Positions 18,942 to 28,607 of a stretch of 64,000 nt of DNA are shown one piece after another. Where the stretch lies: positions 1-64,000 of the forward strand of contig JAYVZS010000131.1 of assembly GCA_043783155.1 (NCBI GenBank). The letters run 5' to 3'. The translations under genes were made by a program, and so were the position numbers. The notes under the pieces were generated by a model. That model had not been told where the DNA came from. It did not search any database and saw nothing but the letters and a program-made list of their open reading frames with translations. Source of the stretch: JAPLDA01 sp043783155 (GTDB taxonomy: Bacteria > Bacteroidota > Bacteroidia > AKYH767-A > 2013-40CM-41-45). Numbering within the stretch: position 1 is the first letter of the stretch; each line of letters starts with the position of its first letter.

Positions 18942-19595
18942 ATGAAAAAAAATCTACTCCTTCTTACCATCGCTCTTGCTGCAATTAATTTAACGCAAGC
19001 CCAAACTGTAAATATTTTATCGGTGACAACCTTACCGGTTCCTCTTACTGATACTCAGCATACAAAGGCGGTTGTGTCATCCGAGTTTAGTTCCGGTGGC
19101 TGTTCTGTTATTGGGTCTCTTTTTAGCGTCATGGGTGATTCTGTTTCTATAGCGATTAATTATAGTGTAGGCATGCTCTCAGTAATATGCGATGCAACCG
19201 ATACATTCGATCTTGGTGTTTTATCTTGCGCGATTAATAAGTTGCATATAGAGGCATTCATCACCGGAACAGCAGCAACAGATAATTATACATTGCCAAT
19301 GAGCATCAGTTGTCTTGCTGCCGGTATTACTAAGAGCGGTAATGAAAATAAAATAGCTGTTTTTCCGAATCCGGCTTCAAAAGAATTGACAGTAAAAATG
19401 AACGGAGAAAAATTTTCCCGTTCTAAAATTTCAGTTTTGAATTTACTTGGAGAAACAATTTATTCAGCAATAGAAATTTCAACCGGAAATAGTACGGTGA
19501 AACGAATTGATGTAAGCACCCTTGCAAAAGGAATCTACTTCCTTAAAGTTGAAACAGGAACGTACACTAATGTTTCCCGATTCCTGAAAAATTAA
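18942..19595 (+). CDS. Secreted protein with T9SS type A sorting domain
   Basis: Encodes 217 residues with a clear Sec signal peptide ending at LTQAQ, a middle region of about 110 residues with no recognised domain, and a C-terminal sorting domain of about 75 residues (IAVFPNPASKELTVKMNG to the end VSRFLKN). Such domains direct export through the type IX system and attachment to the surface or release. Four cysteines in the middle region could form two disulfides. The cargo function is unknown. Unlike the three other short T9SS-domain genes here, this one is complete. Confidence 0.85.
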   Translation: MKKNLLLLTIALAAINLTQAQTVNILSVTTLPVPLTDTQHTKAVVSSEFSSGGCSVIGSLFSVMGDSVSIAINYSVGMLSVICDATDTFDLGVLSCAINKLHIEAFITGTAATDNYTLPMSISCLAAGITKSGNENKIAVFPNPASKELTVKMNGEKFSRSKISVLNLLGETIYSAIEISTGNSTVKRIDVSTLAKGIYFLKVETGTYTNVSRFLKN

Positions 19596-19637
19596 AAGGA
19601 ACGACCAGTCTCACCATCACACTTTTCCACTCTCCAA

Positions 19638-20909
19638 TTAACCTCTTCCTTTCACATCCATCGCATCTCTCAACCCGTCTCCCACTAAGTTGAAGGCGGT
19701 GACGGTAATAAAAATAAAAAGCCCGGGAAATAGTACAAGCCACCATGCTTCAAAATTTTCTTTGCCGGCAAATAATAATGAACCCCAGGTAGTAACATCA
19801 GGTGGCACTCCGATTCCAAGGAATGAAAGTCCTGATTCAATTAAGATAGCCGAAGCAATTCCGAAAACAATGGCCACGGTCGCTGGAGCCAGTGCATTCG
19901 GTAAAGCATGTTTGAGGATAATTCTGAAATCTGTTAAACCGATTGCACGTGCCGACTCAATGTAATCTGAATTTCGTGCACGCAATAATTCCGCTCGTAT
20001 AAAGCGTGCAATTTCTGTCCACGAGGTGAAGCCGATAATCAGTATGATGTTTATAAACGATGGCCGCGCGATAGCAGCAATCGAGATGATGAGGATAAGT
20101 CGCGGAATGGAAATGAAAACTTCAATCGTTCGGGATACAAGTGAATCTATCTTCACAAAAATTTTCTTCGAGAAGAAAGCGATTCCATTTAATAGTTTTC
20201 CCGTTTTATAAAAAATAAAAAGTATAAGCGTGAAAATAAAAACACTCAAAATAAGTTGCAGGAAGATTCCGACTCCCGGATTCATGAGCATGTTGGAAAA
20301 CTGATTGCTTCGAATATGGAAGCCATAAAAGTAGGCGGGAAGAATGCCGATCACTGTCATCAACAAACTGCCACGAGATGCCCGCACATGTTCATCACCG
20401 AAATAACCAGCCATCGATCCGAGTATAATACCGATGAGTGAAGCGATCAACATGGCAAGTATTCCGATGGACATCGAGATGCGGGTGCCGTGAATCAGTC
20501 CCGATAAAACATCGGCGCCGTTTTTTGTTGTGCCAAGTAAATGTCCTTTTACAGATGGTGAACTATAATCTGGATGTAAAGGATCACTTTTTCCGGCGGA
20601 GTAAGCGATGGGCGCCCACCATACTTTTTCTAACTTTAGTTGTTTCCAGTTTACCTGGCTCGATTGCAGAATTTCGTTCTGTCGGGTCTCGCTATTTTTT
20701 AATTCGATCACCTCTGAGAATGAGAATGCAGGAAAAAAAATTTCTCCGTTCTGTTTTGCAAAGAGCGGTTTGTCATTGGCTATAACAGGAGCCAGCAATG
20801 CAATCAGCGCAAGAAAGAAAAGTATATACATGCTGATCGAAGCAGGTTTGTTTTTCCTGAAGTGTTTCCAGCCGGGACCCATAAAGAAAATTTTCCCCGT
20901 GTCCGTCAT
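19638..20909 (-). CDS. Peptide/nickel-type ABC transporter permease (OppC/DppC family)
   Basis: Second membrane subunit of an oligopeptide-type importer. The C-terminal half has the permease core and the EAA-like loop RAIGLTDFRIILKHALPNA, which contacts the ATPase. The 423 residues exceed the usual 280-310 because of an extracytoplasmic insertion after the first TM helix (about 45-130) and an extra hydrophobic region. The start overlaps the stop of the upstream permease by four bases (ATGA), so the two are translationally coupled. A co-transcribed ATP-binding subunit is absent. Confidence 0.9.
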   Translation of the reverse strand: MTDTGKIFFMGPGWKHFRKNKPASISMYILFFLALIALLAPVIANDKPLFAKQNGEIFFPAFSFSEVIELKNSETRQNEILQSSQVNWKQLKLEKVWWAPIAYSAGKSDPLHPDYSSPSVKGHLLGTTKNGADVLSGLIHGTRISMSIGILAMLIASLIGIILGSMAGYFGDEHVRASRGSLLMTVIGILPAYFYGFHIRSNQFSNMLMNPGVGIFLQLILSVFIFTLILFIFYKTGKLLNGIAFFSKKIFVKIDSLVSRTIEVFISIPRLILIISIAAIARPSFINIILIIGFTSWTEIARFIRAELLRARNSDYIESARAIGLTDFRIILKHALPNALAPATVAIVFGIASAILIESGLSFLGIGVPPDVTTWGSLLFAGKENFEAWWLVLFPGLFIFITVTAFNLVGDGLRDAMDVKGRG

Positions 20910-22405
20910 GAATTATTTATTTTTGAGAATGAAATGCGCGGATCAACAATTGCATACAGAACGTCACTCAACAGATAGCCGAGCATGGTAAGAATGCCGG
21001 TGAGCGTAAACACGGCCACAATCATCGGGTAATCCTGCGCATCAATGCTGCTGTAAATGGTGGAGCCCATTCCGGGAATGGTAAAGATACTTTCAAGAAT
21101 CACTGAGCCACCGATCATGAATGGAAAAACATTGGCGAATACCGTGATGACGGGAAGCAGTGAATTTTTTAACGCATGTTTCCACAACACTGTTTTCTCC
21201 GGCAATCCTTTTGCACGGGCAGTGCGGATAAAATCCTGACTCAGTATTTCAAGCATAGAAACGCGCAGTGTTCTTGAGAGAAATGCGAGCGAACTATAGG
21301 TATAACAAATGGTCGGTAAAATGAGGTATGGCAGCGACAGTTTTATTTTTTCAAACAGGTTCGCATCAACAGGATATCCGGTCACAGGTTTTATGCCGGA
21401 AGCAGGAAAAATATTCAGCACATCTGTGTTGCTGAATGTCATCAGCAATAATGTCGCTACCCAAAATGTGGGCAACGAATAAAGCATAAAAAGTATCAAT
21501 GAAGAAGTGCGGTCAAATCCTGAATTTTTTTTTGCCGCCGCTTTTATTGCTAACGGAATACTAATGATGTAAGCGAGCAGAACTGAAATCAATGTAAAGA
21601 AAAGCGACCATCCAATTTTCCCTGCAATCACCGTAGATACGGGTTGCTTGGTAAGATAGGATATTCCGAAGTCGAAGTGTAGAATTCCTTTGCTTAACAT
21701 TCCGTCACCGAAAAGCCAGCGGTGATATTGATTGTTAGGATGAAAGGAAATGGCTGGTATATAATTTTTCCATCTGCATTGGTTGGAAGTAATTTCTTCT
21801 GCACTTTTTTTAAGAGCAGTTATGGACGGGGTGAGTGATGAGCAAGATTCTTTGTGATGCTGCAGTTCAGCAGACAGTTCGTTTATTTTGTTAATTCGGG
21901 TATTGATTTTAGTAATCAGCGTTTCGTTTTTCAGAAGATTGACTTCGCTTTCCATTTCCTGAAGCAAAACCCTTACAGGACCTGACTTGAATTCAGTTGT
22001 TGTCATGAATTCAATCCGTGATTCGTCTGCCAGCAATTGTTTAAGCGCCTTTAGCTTTGAATAGTATGTTTGGATTTCCTTCCACGCACCATACTCCTTG
22101 ACGAGTTTGGAAAGAACAATTCGTTCCTGTTTATCCGCAATTCTATATAGTGTATCCGGCTCCGCGATTGAATGGACACTGAAATAAAAAACAGGAAGAT
22201 CAAGTCCCAGCCGATGCGACCAGTAGATTCGTTGTTCCTGTTGCACGATGGATTGTGTGCTGATGTCGCCCGAACTTTGCGCCGCCGTCATCATCCGTTC
22301 AACTGGATCGCCGGGAGCGTTTACAAGAATAATAAAGGAAAGCAGCGTGATGACAATGAATGTCGGGATGAAAAGCAGAATTCTTCTGAGTATATATCTC
22401 CGCAT
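20906..22405 (-). CDS. Peptide/nickel-type ABC transporter permease (OppB/DppB family)
   Basis: First membrane subunit of the oligopeptide-type importer. It starts with the typical RRYILRRILLFIPTF helix and ends with a conserved permease core containing the coupling loop TARAKGLPEKTVLWKHAL. It has 499 residues against the usual 310-340. The excess is one extracytoplasmic region at about 40-235, partly predicted helical and rich in E, K and Q, perhaps a coiled coil that touches the binding protein. It lies between the binding-protein gene and the second permease in a three-gene operon. Confidence 0.9.
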   Translation of the reverse strand: MRRYILRRILLFIPTFIVITLLSFIILVNAPGDPVERMMTAAQSSGDISTQSIVQQEQRIYWSHRLGLDLPVFYFSVHSIAEPDTLYRIADKQERIVLSKLVKEYGAWKEIQTYYSKLKALKQLLADESRIEFMTTTEFKSGPVRVLLQEMESEVNLLKNETLITKINTRINKINELSAELQHHKESCSSLTPSITALKKSAEEITSNQCRWKNYIPAISFHPNNQYHRWLFGDGMLSKGILHFDFGISYLTKQPVSTVIAGKIGWSLFFTLISVLLAYIISIPLAIKAAAKKNSGFDRTSSLILFMLYSLPTFWVATLLLMTFSNTDVLNIFPASGIKPVTGYPVDANLFEKIKLSLPYLILPTICYTYSSLAFLSRTLRVSMLEILSQDFIRTARAKGLPEKTVLWKHALKNSLLPVITVFANVFPFMIGGSVILESIFTIPGMGSTIYSSIDAQDYPMIVAVFTLTGILTMLGYLLSDVLYAIVDPRISFSKINNS

Positions 22406-22499
22406 TAGATTTACTACTAAGACACCAAGGCACTAAAAAATACAAAGAATTTTATAAGTTGACTGCAATATTCAATTTTCATTTTTCAATCGTTTATTA

Positions 22500-22545
22500 A
22501 AACCACAAACTAAAAATTATGAACCAACAACCAAAAACTATCTTG
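22500..22545. repeat. Degenerate repeat (AACCAACAACCAAAAACTA type) in the opp spacer
   Basis: The complement of the TTAGTTGTTGGTTTTTAG motif seen near the MATE gene. It fills the end of the spacer between the binding-protein gene and the first permease gene. Confidence 0.5.
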
Positions 22546-24402
22546 TCATCTCGGCGAAACACCGTCGCTCATTGCTATTCCGGTTTTTCCTGAAAGCAAT
22601 TTTAACGTGTTTAATAAAATTCCGGGACGCTCAGCATAAAGAGCCGCGTTACCGAATCTTTTATGAATTACATTTCTCCGGAGTCCTGAATATAAAAATA
22701 CATAGGGCTGGTCATCGTATATCATACGTTGCAGCCGCTTCGACATTTCCGTTCGCGTAGAATCATTCAATGTTGATTTGATGGAATCAATCAATGCGTC
22801 ACTTTGTGGATTTCCAAAACCACTGTAGTTAGAACCGCCGCTCGTCCATGAACTGCTGTGCCATAGTTGCGTGAAGTCTTCGCTTTGAGAGGAACCTCCC
22901 CATACACCCATCATCATATCGAAATCATGACCTCTCGCTTTCTCAATGAAGATTTTCAGGTCGAGCGGAAGCAGGATTACTTTCACTCCCGCCTTACTCA
23001 TTTGTTCCGCAGCCATTGCTGCCATGTCCTTCCAGTCGCCGGCAGTATTCAGAAACTGAAAGGTAAAGCTCAGCGGAATTTTTTCACCATCTATCATTTT
23101 GTCGCGGATGCCATCACCGTCTGTGTCTATCCATCCGGCTTCATCCAAAAGTTGTTTTGCTTTTTCCACATCCAGCGGAACAGGTTGCAAAGAAAGATCA
23201 GATTCTTTCTTGATGGGCGAAACATTTGTCACCACGCGTTTGCATTGGTTGCTGTAATTTTTATAAACGAATTGAATGATATTGTCAACAGGTGTCAGGT
23301 AAGCCATTGCCTGCCTGACTTTCTGATCTGTAAAAATCTTTTTATGATGCATGCCGTCCGGCTTTTCATTCATCGCTATATAAGTATAGTTATAGGTAAG
23401 CGTAAAAAGTGAATTGTAATTTTTGTTGAACTCTTCATTTTCTTTTAATGTCATCAGCGTCTTAGCCGATAAAAGTGCCGAAGCATCCATCGCCTGCGAT
23501 TTGAATTCAAGCATCGTTGAATTATCATCTTTATTCAGCTTGAAAATGATTTTTTCCGGATAAGATTGTTCATGGTAATCGGTAGAATGAGTGGTCCAGT
23601 GATTTTTCTTTTTCACAAGTGTAATCGCTTGTCCCTGATCCCACGTTTCAACTTTGTACATCCCCAGCCCGGTCAGAAATTTTGGATCATGCCCGTATTT
23701 TTCATTGTTGAATTCATTGCTCCAGCTGACGAGATCTTTCTGTTCATCAGCTTTGAAGTCTTTGCTGTCGAACACTTCGAAAGAATACTTTGATAATACA
23801 TTTTCGGGATCGAAATACGAACGTTGCATCACCGGGTAATCCGTGAGGAAGGCGACATTCTGAATGTATGGTCTTTTCATTACCAAAGTGAAACGTCTCG
23901 GATTCGTTGCATCGGTCCTGATCTCCTTCAGATTTTCCCAATATGGTTTTGCATGCGGGTTATTCGTAAGCGGACATTTAATCGCTTTGCTGGTGAAGAT
24001 TACATCATCAAGTGTGAACGGGCTTCCGTCATCCCACCTCGGTTCTTCTCTAAGTTCGTAGGTATACTCGAGGCCGTTCGATGAAATAATCGGCAATTTT
24101 TTAACCAGTCCCGTTGCTGATCCCTGGTTGATAAAATCTGTGTTGACTATAAATTGTTGTGTGTAAAGATTTATTTCGTTGCGGGGAGCTGTGTTTCCGT
24201 TGGTAGGATGCAGATCGCTGGGTTCAGCTATCACATGATAGATGAGTGTGTTTTCCTTCGACCAACCGGGAAGAATTTCTTTCGCGTCATCAAATTTAAT
24301 GAACACAGAAGCATTTGCGGCTTCAGTGGAATCATGTTGTTTGTGTTGGCATGCTGTGAAGCAGATTCCCAAAAACAAGACGATCATCGAATTAATTTTC
24401 AT
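22546..24402 (-). CDS. Oligopeptide ABC transporter substrate-binding lipoprotein (SBP_bac_5)
   Basis: An extracytoplasmic solute-binding protein of the DppA/OppA family, 618 residues from the chosen ATG. That start gives a clean lipoprotein signal (MKINSMIVLFLGICFTAC); the ATG 12 codons upstream would bury it. The family region includes YTYELREEPRWDDGSPFTLDDV and a C-terminal half with DEAGWIDTDGDGIRDK. It is expected to be anchored by lipid at the cysteine and to deliver peptides or similar ligands to the two permeases encoded next. The ligand is unknown. Confidence 0.9.
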   Translation of the reverse strand: MKINSMIVLFLGICFTACQHKQHDSTEAANASVFIKFDDAKEILPGWSKENTLIYHVIAEPSDLHPTNGNTAPRNEINLYTQQFIVNTDFINQGSATGLVKKLPIISSNGLEYTYELREEPRWDDGSPFTLDDVIFTSKAIKCPLTNNPHAKPYWENLKEIRTDATNPRRFTLVMKRPYIQNVAFLTDYPVMQRSYFDPENVLSKYSFEVFDSKDFKADEQKDLVSWSNEFNNEKYGHDPKFLTGLGMYKVETWDQGQAITLVKKKNHWTTHSTDYHEQSYPEKIIFKLNKDDNSTMLEFKSQAMDASALLSAKTLMTLKENEEFNKNYNSLFTLTYNYTYIAMNEKPDGMHHKKIFTDQKVRQAMAYLTPVDNIIQFVYKNYSNQCKRVVTNVSPIKKESDLSLQPVPLDVEKAKQLLDEAGWIDTDGDGIRDKMIDGEKIPLSFTFQFLNTAGDWKDMAAMAAEQMSKAGVKVILLPLDLKIFIEKARGHDFDMMMGVWGGSSQSEDFTQLWHSSSWTSGGSNYSGFGNPQSDALIDSIKSTLNDSTRTEMSKRLQRMIYDDQPYVFLYSGLRRNVIHKRFGNAALYAERPGILLNTLKLLSGKTGIAMSDGVSPR

Positions 24403-24594
24403 AAAGTGAAATTGGAATTTTTGTAATAAGATTTGCAATCAAAGTTGGAATATTCTTTTCAATGGAGCAAAAATTATTTTTGGTATAAGTTGGATTTCTT
24501 TGGAAATGAAGGTTCAACCTGAAGGTAGTGTGCGTAAATGTAATCAGTCAACATTTAATATCTACTTTTACGCGAACTTAAATTATTTCTACTC

Positions 24595-25800
24595 TTGACT
24601 TTTCACGACTTTAAACTTTGCGAACCACTTCTTGAAGGATTGGATTCAATGGGCTTTGATACGCCGACTCCCATACAGGAACAAGTGATTCCATTTATTC
24701 TGGAGGGCAAAGATGTGATTGCAGGTGCCCAGACAGGTACCGGAAAAACCGCTGCTTACCTTCTTCCTTTGCTCGACCGCATATCGAGAAATAAAATTCC
24801 TCACACGGCGGCGCTCATCGTTGCACCAACACGCGAACTTGCCCAGCAAATTGATAATGCGCTTCAGGGTTTTGCGTATTTCACCCATGCAAGTTCCATT
24901 GCCGTTTACGGCGGTAGCGACGGGCAGGTGTTTGAGCAGGAAAAAAGATCGCTTACGGAAGGTGCATCGGTTATCATTGCAACACCCGGTCGGTTAATGA
25001 GCCACCTCAACATGGGTTATGTTAAATTCGATCAACTCGATTGCCTTATATTGGATGAAGCTGATAAAATGCTCGACATGGGTTTCTATGACGACATCAT
25101 GCGCATCATCAGTTTTCTTCCGAAACAGCGTCAGAATCTTTTTTTCAGTGCTACCATGCCGCCGCGTATGCGTGAACTTGCAAAACGTATTATGAAAGAT
25201 CCGGAGGAGATCAACATTGCTTTGAGTAAACCTGCGGAAGGAATTCTCCAGGGAGCTTATCTTGTTCACGACAATCAAAAAACTCCCTTACTCATCAACT
25301 TACTAAAGGGAAAAGAAATTGCAAGCGTGCTGATTTTCGCATCTACCAAGAGTGGTGTAAAGACGTTAGAACGTGAACTGCAACTTGCCAAACTTTCCGC
25401 GAAAGCGATCAGCAGTGATTTGTCGCAACAGGAACGTGAAAATGTTTTGCTCTCTTTTCGAAATCAGCGCACACGGATTCTTGTCGCTACCGATATTCTT
25501 TCACGCGGTATTGATATTGACAACATCGGTCTCGTTGTAAATTATGATGTTCCCGGTGATGCGGAAGATTATGTCCATCGCATCGGTCGAACGGCGAGAG
25601 CATCTACCACCGGCGTGGCGCTCACTTTTGTAAATGAAAAAGATCAGCACCGTCTCGCGCAGATTGAAACATTGATTGAACGTGAGGTGCCGAAGATTCC
25701 CCTTCCTGTTGAGTTCGGCGAAAGTCCGGCATGGAACCCGACCAAGAAACACAGGAGTGAATCCGGTAAAAAGAATTTCAAGAAACCGAAGAGGAGATAG
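24595..25800 (+). CDS. DEAD-box ATP-dependent RNA helicase
   Basis: An RNA helicase of the RhlE/CshA type, 401 residues, acting in ribosome assembly or mRNA turnover. It has the Q motif (TPTPIQEQV), AQTGTGKT, PTRELAQQ, TPGR, LDEADKMLDMGF, SAT, then domain 2 with ATDILSRGID and HRIGRTAR, and a short basic tail (KKHRSESGKKNFKKPKRR). The likely start is TTG, because MTFHDFKL matches the family N-terminus and no ATG fits. A TACTTTTA promoter-like box lies about 25 bases upstream of the start. Confidence 0.93.
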   Translation: MTFHDFKLCEPLLEGLDSMGFDTPTPIQEQVIPFILEGKDVIAGAQTGTGKTAAYLLPLLDRISRNKIPHTAALIVAPTRELAQQIDNALQGFAYFTHASSIAVYGGSDGQVFEQEKRSLTEGASVIIATPGRLMSHLNMGYVKFDQLDCLILDEADKMLDMGFYDDIMRIISFLPKQRQNLFFSATMPPRMRELAKRIMKDPEEINIALSKPAEGILQGAYLVHDNQKTPLLINLLKGKEIASVLIFASTKSGVKTLERELQLAKLSAKAISSDLSQQERENVLLSFRNQRTRILVATDILSRGIDIDNIGLVVNYDVPGDAEDYVHRIGRTARASTTGVALTFVNEKDQHRLAQIETLIEREVPKIPLPVEFGESPAWNPTKKHRSESGKKNFKKPKRR

Positions 25801-26304
25801 TTTCCTGATGTAGCGCAGACTCTTTTTGTCTTCATTTCAATCACAATTTTATTTTTGTGTATAGGACATTGCGAGCCCGTTTATCCTTTCTTAAATAATC
25901 TAAACGAATCTTATTAAAATTAACTACATGATTGTTCAGGGATAGACTGGTGTTTTCTCGTTTACTTTTGATTGATAAAATCAAATCGATATAAAAAAAT
26001 TCTCCTCTTTGCTTTCTTGATAGTGTTTTTAAAAAATATTTCCAATGTGATGTTTTATCCAATGGTTATTCCAATGTGTCACTTACTGATATTACGCAAA
26101 CGGGGTCGGGAAAATTGATTGCAATTGAAAACAAACTAAACATTAACACTATTGTCCGGGGAATATTTTTTGTCGCTTTGAATATGCCGTCACCATTGGT
26201 TTCTGCCTTATTGACCTCACTCCAACCCCTCTCTGAGGGAGAGGGGCTAATCCCTGCTATCGATAGATGTTTCAAGAGGTGAGTATCTTTTTTGTCGGAC
26301 AGTA
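25801..26304. other. Gene-poor spacer with a palindromic repeat and possible gene remnant
   Basis: No intact gene is seen. A plus-strand reading near 26060-26210 (SNVSLTDITQTGSGKLIAIE and onward) has protein-like character but no start and ends in repeat sequence, so it may be the remains of a secreted protein. It runs into the GACCTCACTCC repeat, which is followed by the broken T9SS fragment. The block looks like the debris of a gene cut by rearrangement. Confidence 0.5.
26212..26248. repeat. REP-like palindrome, GACCTCACYCCAACC family, copy 1
   Basis: GACCTCACTCCAACCCC followed by the hairpin CCCCTCTC-TGA-GGGAGAGGGG. A second, more degenerate copy in the opposite orientation lies at about 37874-37915. 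It ends about 57 bases upstream of the point where a T9SS protein fragment becomes recognisable. Confidence 0.7.
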
Positions 26305-26649
26305 GTGATTTATTATTATAAACTCCGGCAGGTTGATTTCGATGGTCACTTTACAAATTCAAATATTATTTCAGCCCGGTTAAAGAAGAAGAATGATTTT
26401 TTAATATATGTCGTTCATGAATCTAAGAATGATAAACTCGAAATAGTCTATGATTTGCCTCAAGCCGGTGAATTGTCGGTGAGGCTTCTGAATGCATCCG
26501 GACAAGTAGTTAGGAATTTAAAAGGCGGTTACCAGGCAGTAGGAAAGTGCTTTTCGGAGATCGATGACGATTGGTCTCAGCTGAAAGGGATTTATTTTAT
26601 TGAATGTTTATACCGTGAGAATCGAAAAATTTTAAAAATAATTTTTTAA
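26305..26649 (+). pseudogene. 3-prime fragment of a secreted T9SS-sorted protein
   Basis: The 114-codon frame opens with YYYKLRQVDFDGHFTNSNI, which in complete proteins is the end of the last extracellular domain. It continues into a degenerate type IX sorting domain (LEIVYDLPQAGELSVRLLNA to KILKIIF). There is no signal peptide and no credible start: only a GTG lies at the boundary. The frame upstream of that boundary is unlike such proteins. I read it as what remains after the 5-prime part was lost. Confidence 0.75.
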
Positions 26650-26826
26650 AGAGCGCCGATTTTCTTTACACTATAGAGAGAAGCATAGCGCTTCATGTCC
26701 TTTCAATTGTTTTCTTAATCACTTGATTATTTATTGAGTGCCGAAAAGATTTCTGCACTTTCGCACAACGTTTTTTCCTTTTTAAGAGTCTCTGTTTTAG
26801 GCGAAGGAAGAAAACGAACTTTCGGA

Positions 26827-28476
26827 ATGAGAATGAAAAGAATACAGACTATTCATCAAGGATGTTTTGCTGGAGTTACCGTCCTGCTTTTTAGTTATTT
26901 TATCTCCACCAATACGTGTCATGCAGAAGGAGCAAAACCCCTGATGGAAAAGGGCTGGAGCGCTCTTGTCAAAGACAGTGATGTGGAAGCGTTGAAGTAT
27001 TTCGGGTTAGCTTACGAAGAAGCACGTAAAGAAAATGATACGGAAGATGTTGCTGCGTCTCTTTTGAATATGGGTATTTGTTCTTATGGTGTGAGCTATT
27101 CGATGGGATTAGAATATTGTTTCATGGCGATGGATGAATACAAAAAACTTGAACATGTCGCTTCTGATATTGCATTAACAGGCCGTTGCCGCTGTCTTCA
27201 ACTGATTAGCACCATCAACAGCCGGCAGGGAAAATACAGGGAGTCGATCGCGTTGAGTAAGGAAGCGATGGCCGGTTTTCCAACAGAAAATGATACCAGC
27301 GGATACCTCGGATTGATTTACAACAGTCTTGGAATCGCTTACAGCAATCTCAATCTTTCTGATTCAGCGGAATATTATCATCGGCTTGCTTTAACGGAAC
27401 GAACAACAACAGGAAATTTTACTTACCTGCCCGGATCTTTAATCAGTGTTGCTGACATCGAGTTGAATCATGGCAACAAAACTCAAAGCCGTATCTTCTA
27501 TGACCGCGCTATGGCAATTGCCGACAGCACCGGTAACCGGCAGGCGCAGGTTTCTTCACTGCTGAGTCTTGGAAACTGGTATAATACATTTGAGAAAAAT
27601 GAAAAGGAAACGGAAGCCTCTTATCAAAAAGCCTGTCAAATTGCCTATCCGTTAAACGATAAATCATTTTATCTGAATGTGCTGGAACATCTGGTTGCGT
27701 TGAAGAAAAAGCAAGGTGATTTCGCAAAGGCATTTGTATATCAGGAAGAGATGCAGGTTCTCAAAGACACGTTATATTCCTGGGAGAAACAAAAAATATT
27801 GAAAAGCCTCGAAGTGCAATTTGATGTTTCAGAAAAAGACAGGCAATTAAAGATTGTTCAAAAGGAAAAAGACATTGCATTGCTTACTTCTTATTTGTTG
27901 TGGATGATTATCGGTTTTGTGGTGATTAGTGCGGCCGGAATTATTTTATTCCTTCGGCGAATTAACAAACGCGACAAAGCTCTGCTGCAAACGAAAGAGG
28001 CGCTTGTAATTGCTATTGAAGAACGGAGGAAAATGAAAGAGCGGCAGCTGCAGAATGAAATTGAGTTTAAGGAGAGTCAACTCAGTGCTATGACGTTTCA
28101 AATGCTGCAGAAGAATGAACTGATGCAGGAATTGAAAAAGCGAATGGACACCGACAAAAATATTTCCGACGACAACGGGTTAAATAAAATAATCAACAAA
28201 GGATTGAACCACGACAAAGAGTGGAAGGACTTCAATTCTTATTTTGAGAGCATCAATAAAAATTTTTATACGCGGTTGAAACAGGCGTATCCCGATATCA
28301 GTCCGAATGATTTGAAAATTTGCGCACTGATTAAACTGAACTTATCCATCAAAGAAATGGCCGGCATTTTAAACATTTCTCCGGATAGTGTGAAGACTGC
28401 CCGCTATCGTCTGCGCAAAAAATTGCAACTGAATACGGAAGATAATCTCACAGAGTTCATTCTGCATCTTGGATAA
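26827..28476 (+). CDS. Membrane-anchored TPR protein with LuxR-like C-terminal HTH
   Basis: A regulator of 549 residues from ATG (MRMKRIQTI); a TTG 31 codons upstream is less likely. An N-terminal hydrophobic segment (signal or anchor, ending near CHAEG) is followed by about six TPR-like repeats in the periplasm (50-340), one TM helix near 372-395 (LLWMIIGFVVISAAGIILF), a coiled coil, and a C-terminal helix-turn-helix. The HTH (SPNDLKICALIKLNLSIKEM, then DSVKTARYRLRKKL) matches the LuxR/GerE-like tail common in Bacteroidota. Probably senses an envelope signal; targets are unknown. Confidence 0.8.
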   Translation: MRMKRIQTIHQGCFAGVTVLLFSYFISTNTCHAEGAKPLMEKGWSALVKDSDVEALKYFGLAYEEARKENDTEDVAASLLNMGICSYGVSYSMGLEYCFMAMDEYKKLEHVASDIALTGRCRCLQLISTINSRQGKYRESIALSKEAMAGFPTENDTSGYLGLIYNSLGIAYSNLNLSDSAEYYHRLALTERTTTGNFTYLPGSLISVADIELNHGNKTQSRIFYDRAMAIADSTGNRQAQVSSLLSLGNWYNTFEKNEKETEASYQKACQIAYPLNDKSFYLNVLEHLVALKKKQGDFAKAFVYQEEMQVLKDTLYSWEKQKILKSLEVQFDVSEKDRQLKIVQKEKDIALLTSYLLWMIIGFVVISAAGIILFLRRINKRDKALLQTKEALVIAIEERRKMKERQLQNEIEFKESQLSAMTFQMLQKNELMQELKKRMDTDKNISDDNGLNKIINKGLNHDKEWKDFNSYFESINKNFYTRLKQAYPDISPNDLKICALIKLNLSIKEMAGILNISPDSVKTARYRLRKKLQLNTEDNLTEFILHLG

Positions 28477-28575
28477 GATTATTTGGAGTAAATAGTTAGG
28501 GGTCAGGAGAAAAAAAGCCGATAGTCCGGGTATCCGAACACCGAACTAATTACTAATGACTATTGAAATTATATT

Positions 28576-28583
28576 TACCTTTC
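28576..28583 (+). promoter_or_regulatory. Candidate -7 promoter box TACCTTTC for ndh
   Basis: One mismatch to TAnnTTTG. It lies 24 bases upstream of the NADH dehydrogenase ATG, implying a leader of about 18 bases with an A-rich stretch before the start and no clear Shine-Dalgarno site. Confidence 0.35.
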
Positions 28584-28607
28584 TGCTAAATCTGAAACCG
28601 ATAAAAT

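Noticed and set aside
25841..26062. Minus-strand open frame of 73 codons after the helicase gene
   Set aside because: AT-rich, Lys-rich by composition, no supporting start signal, and overlaps an apparent gene remnant on the other strand.
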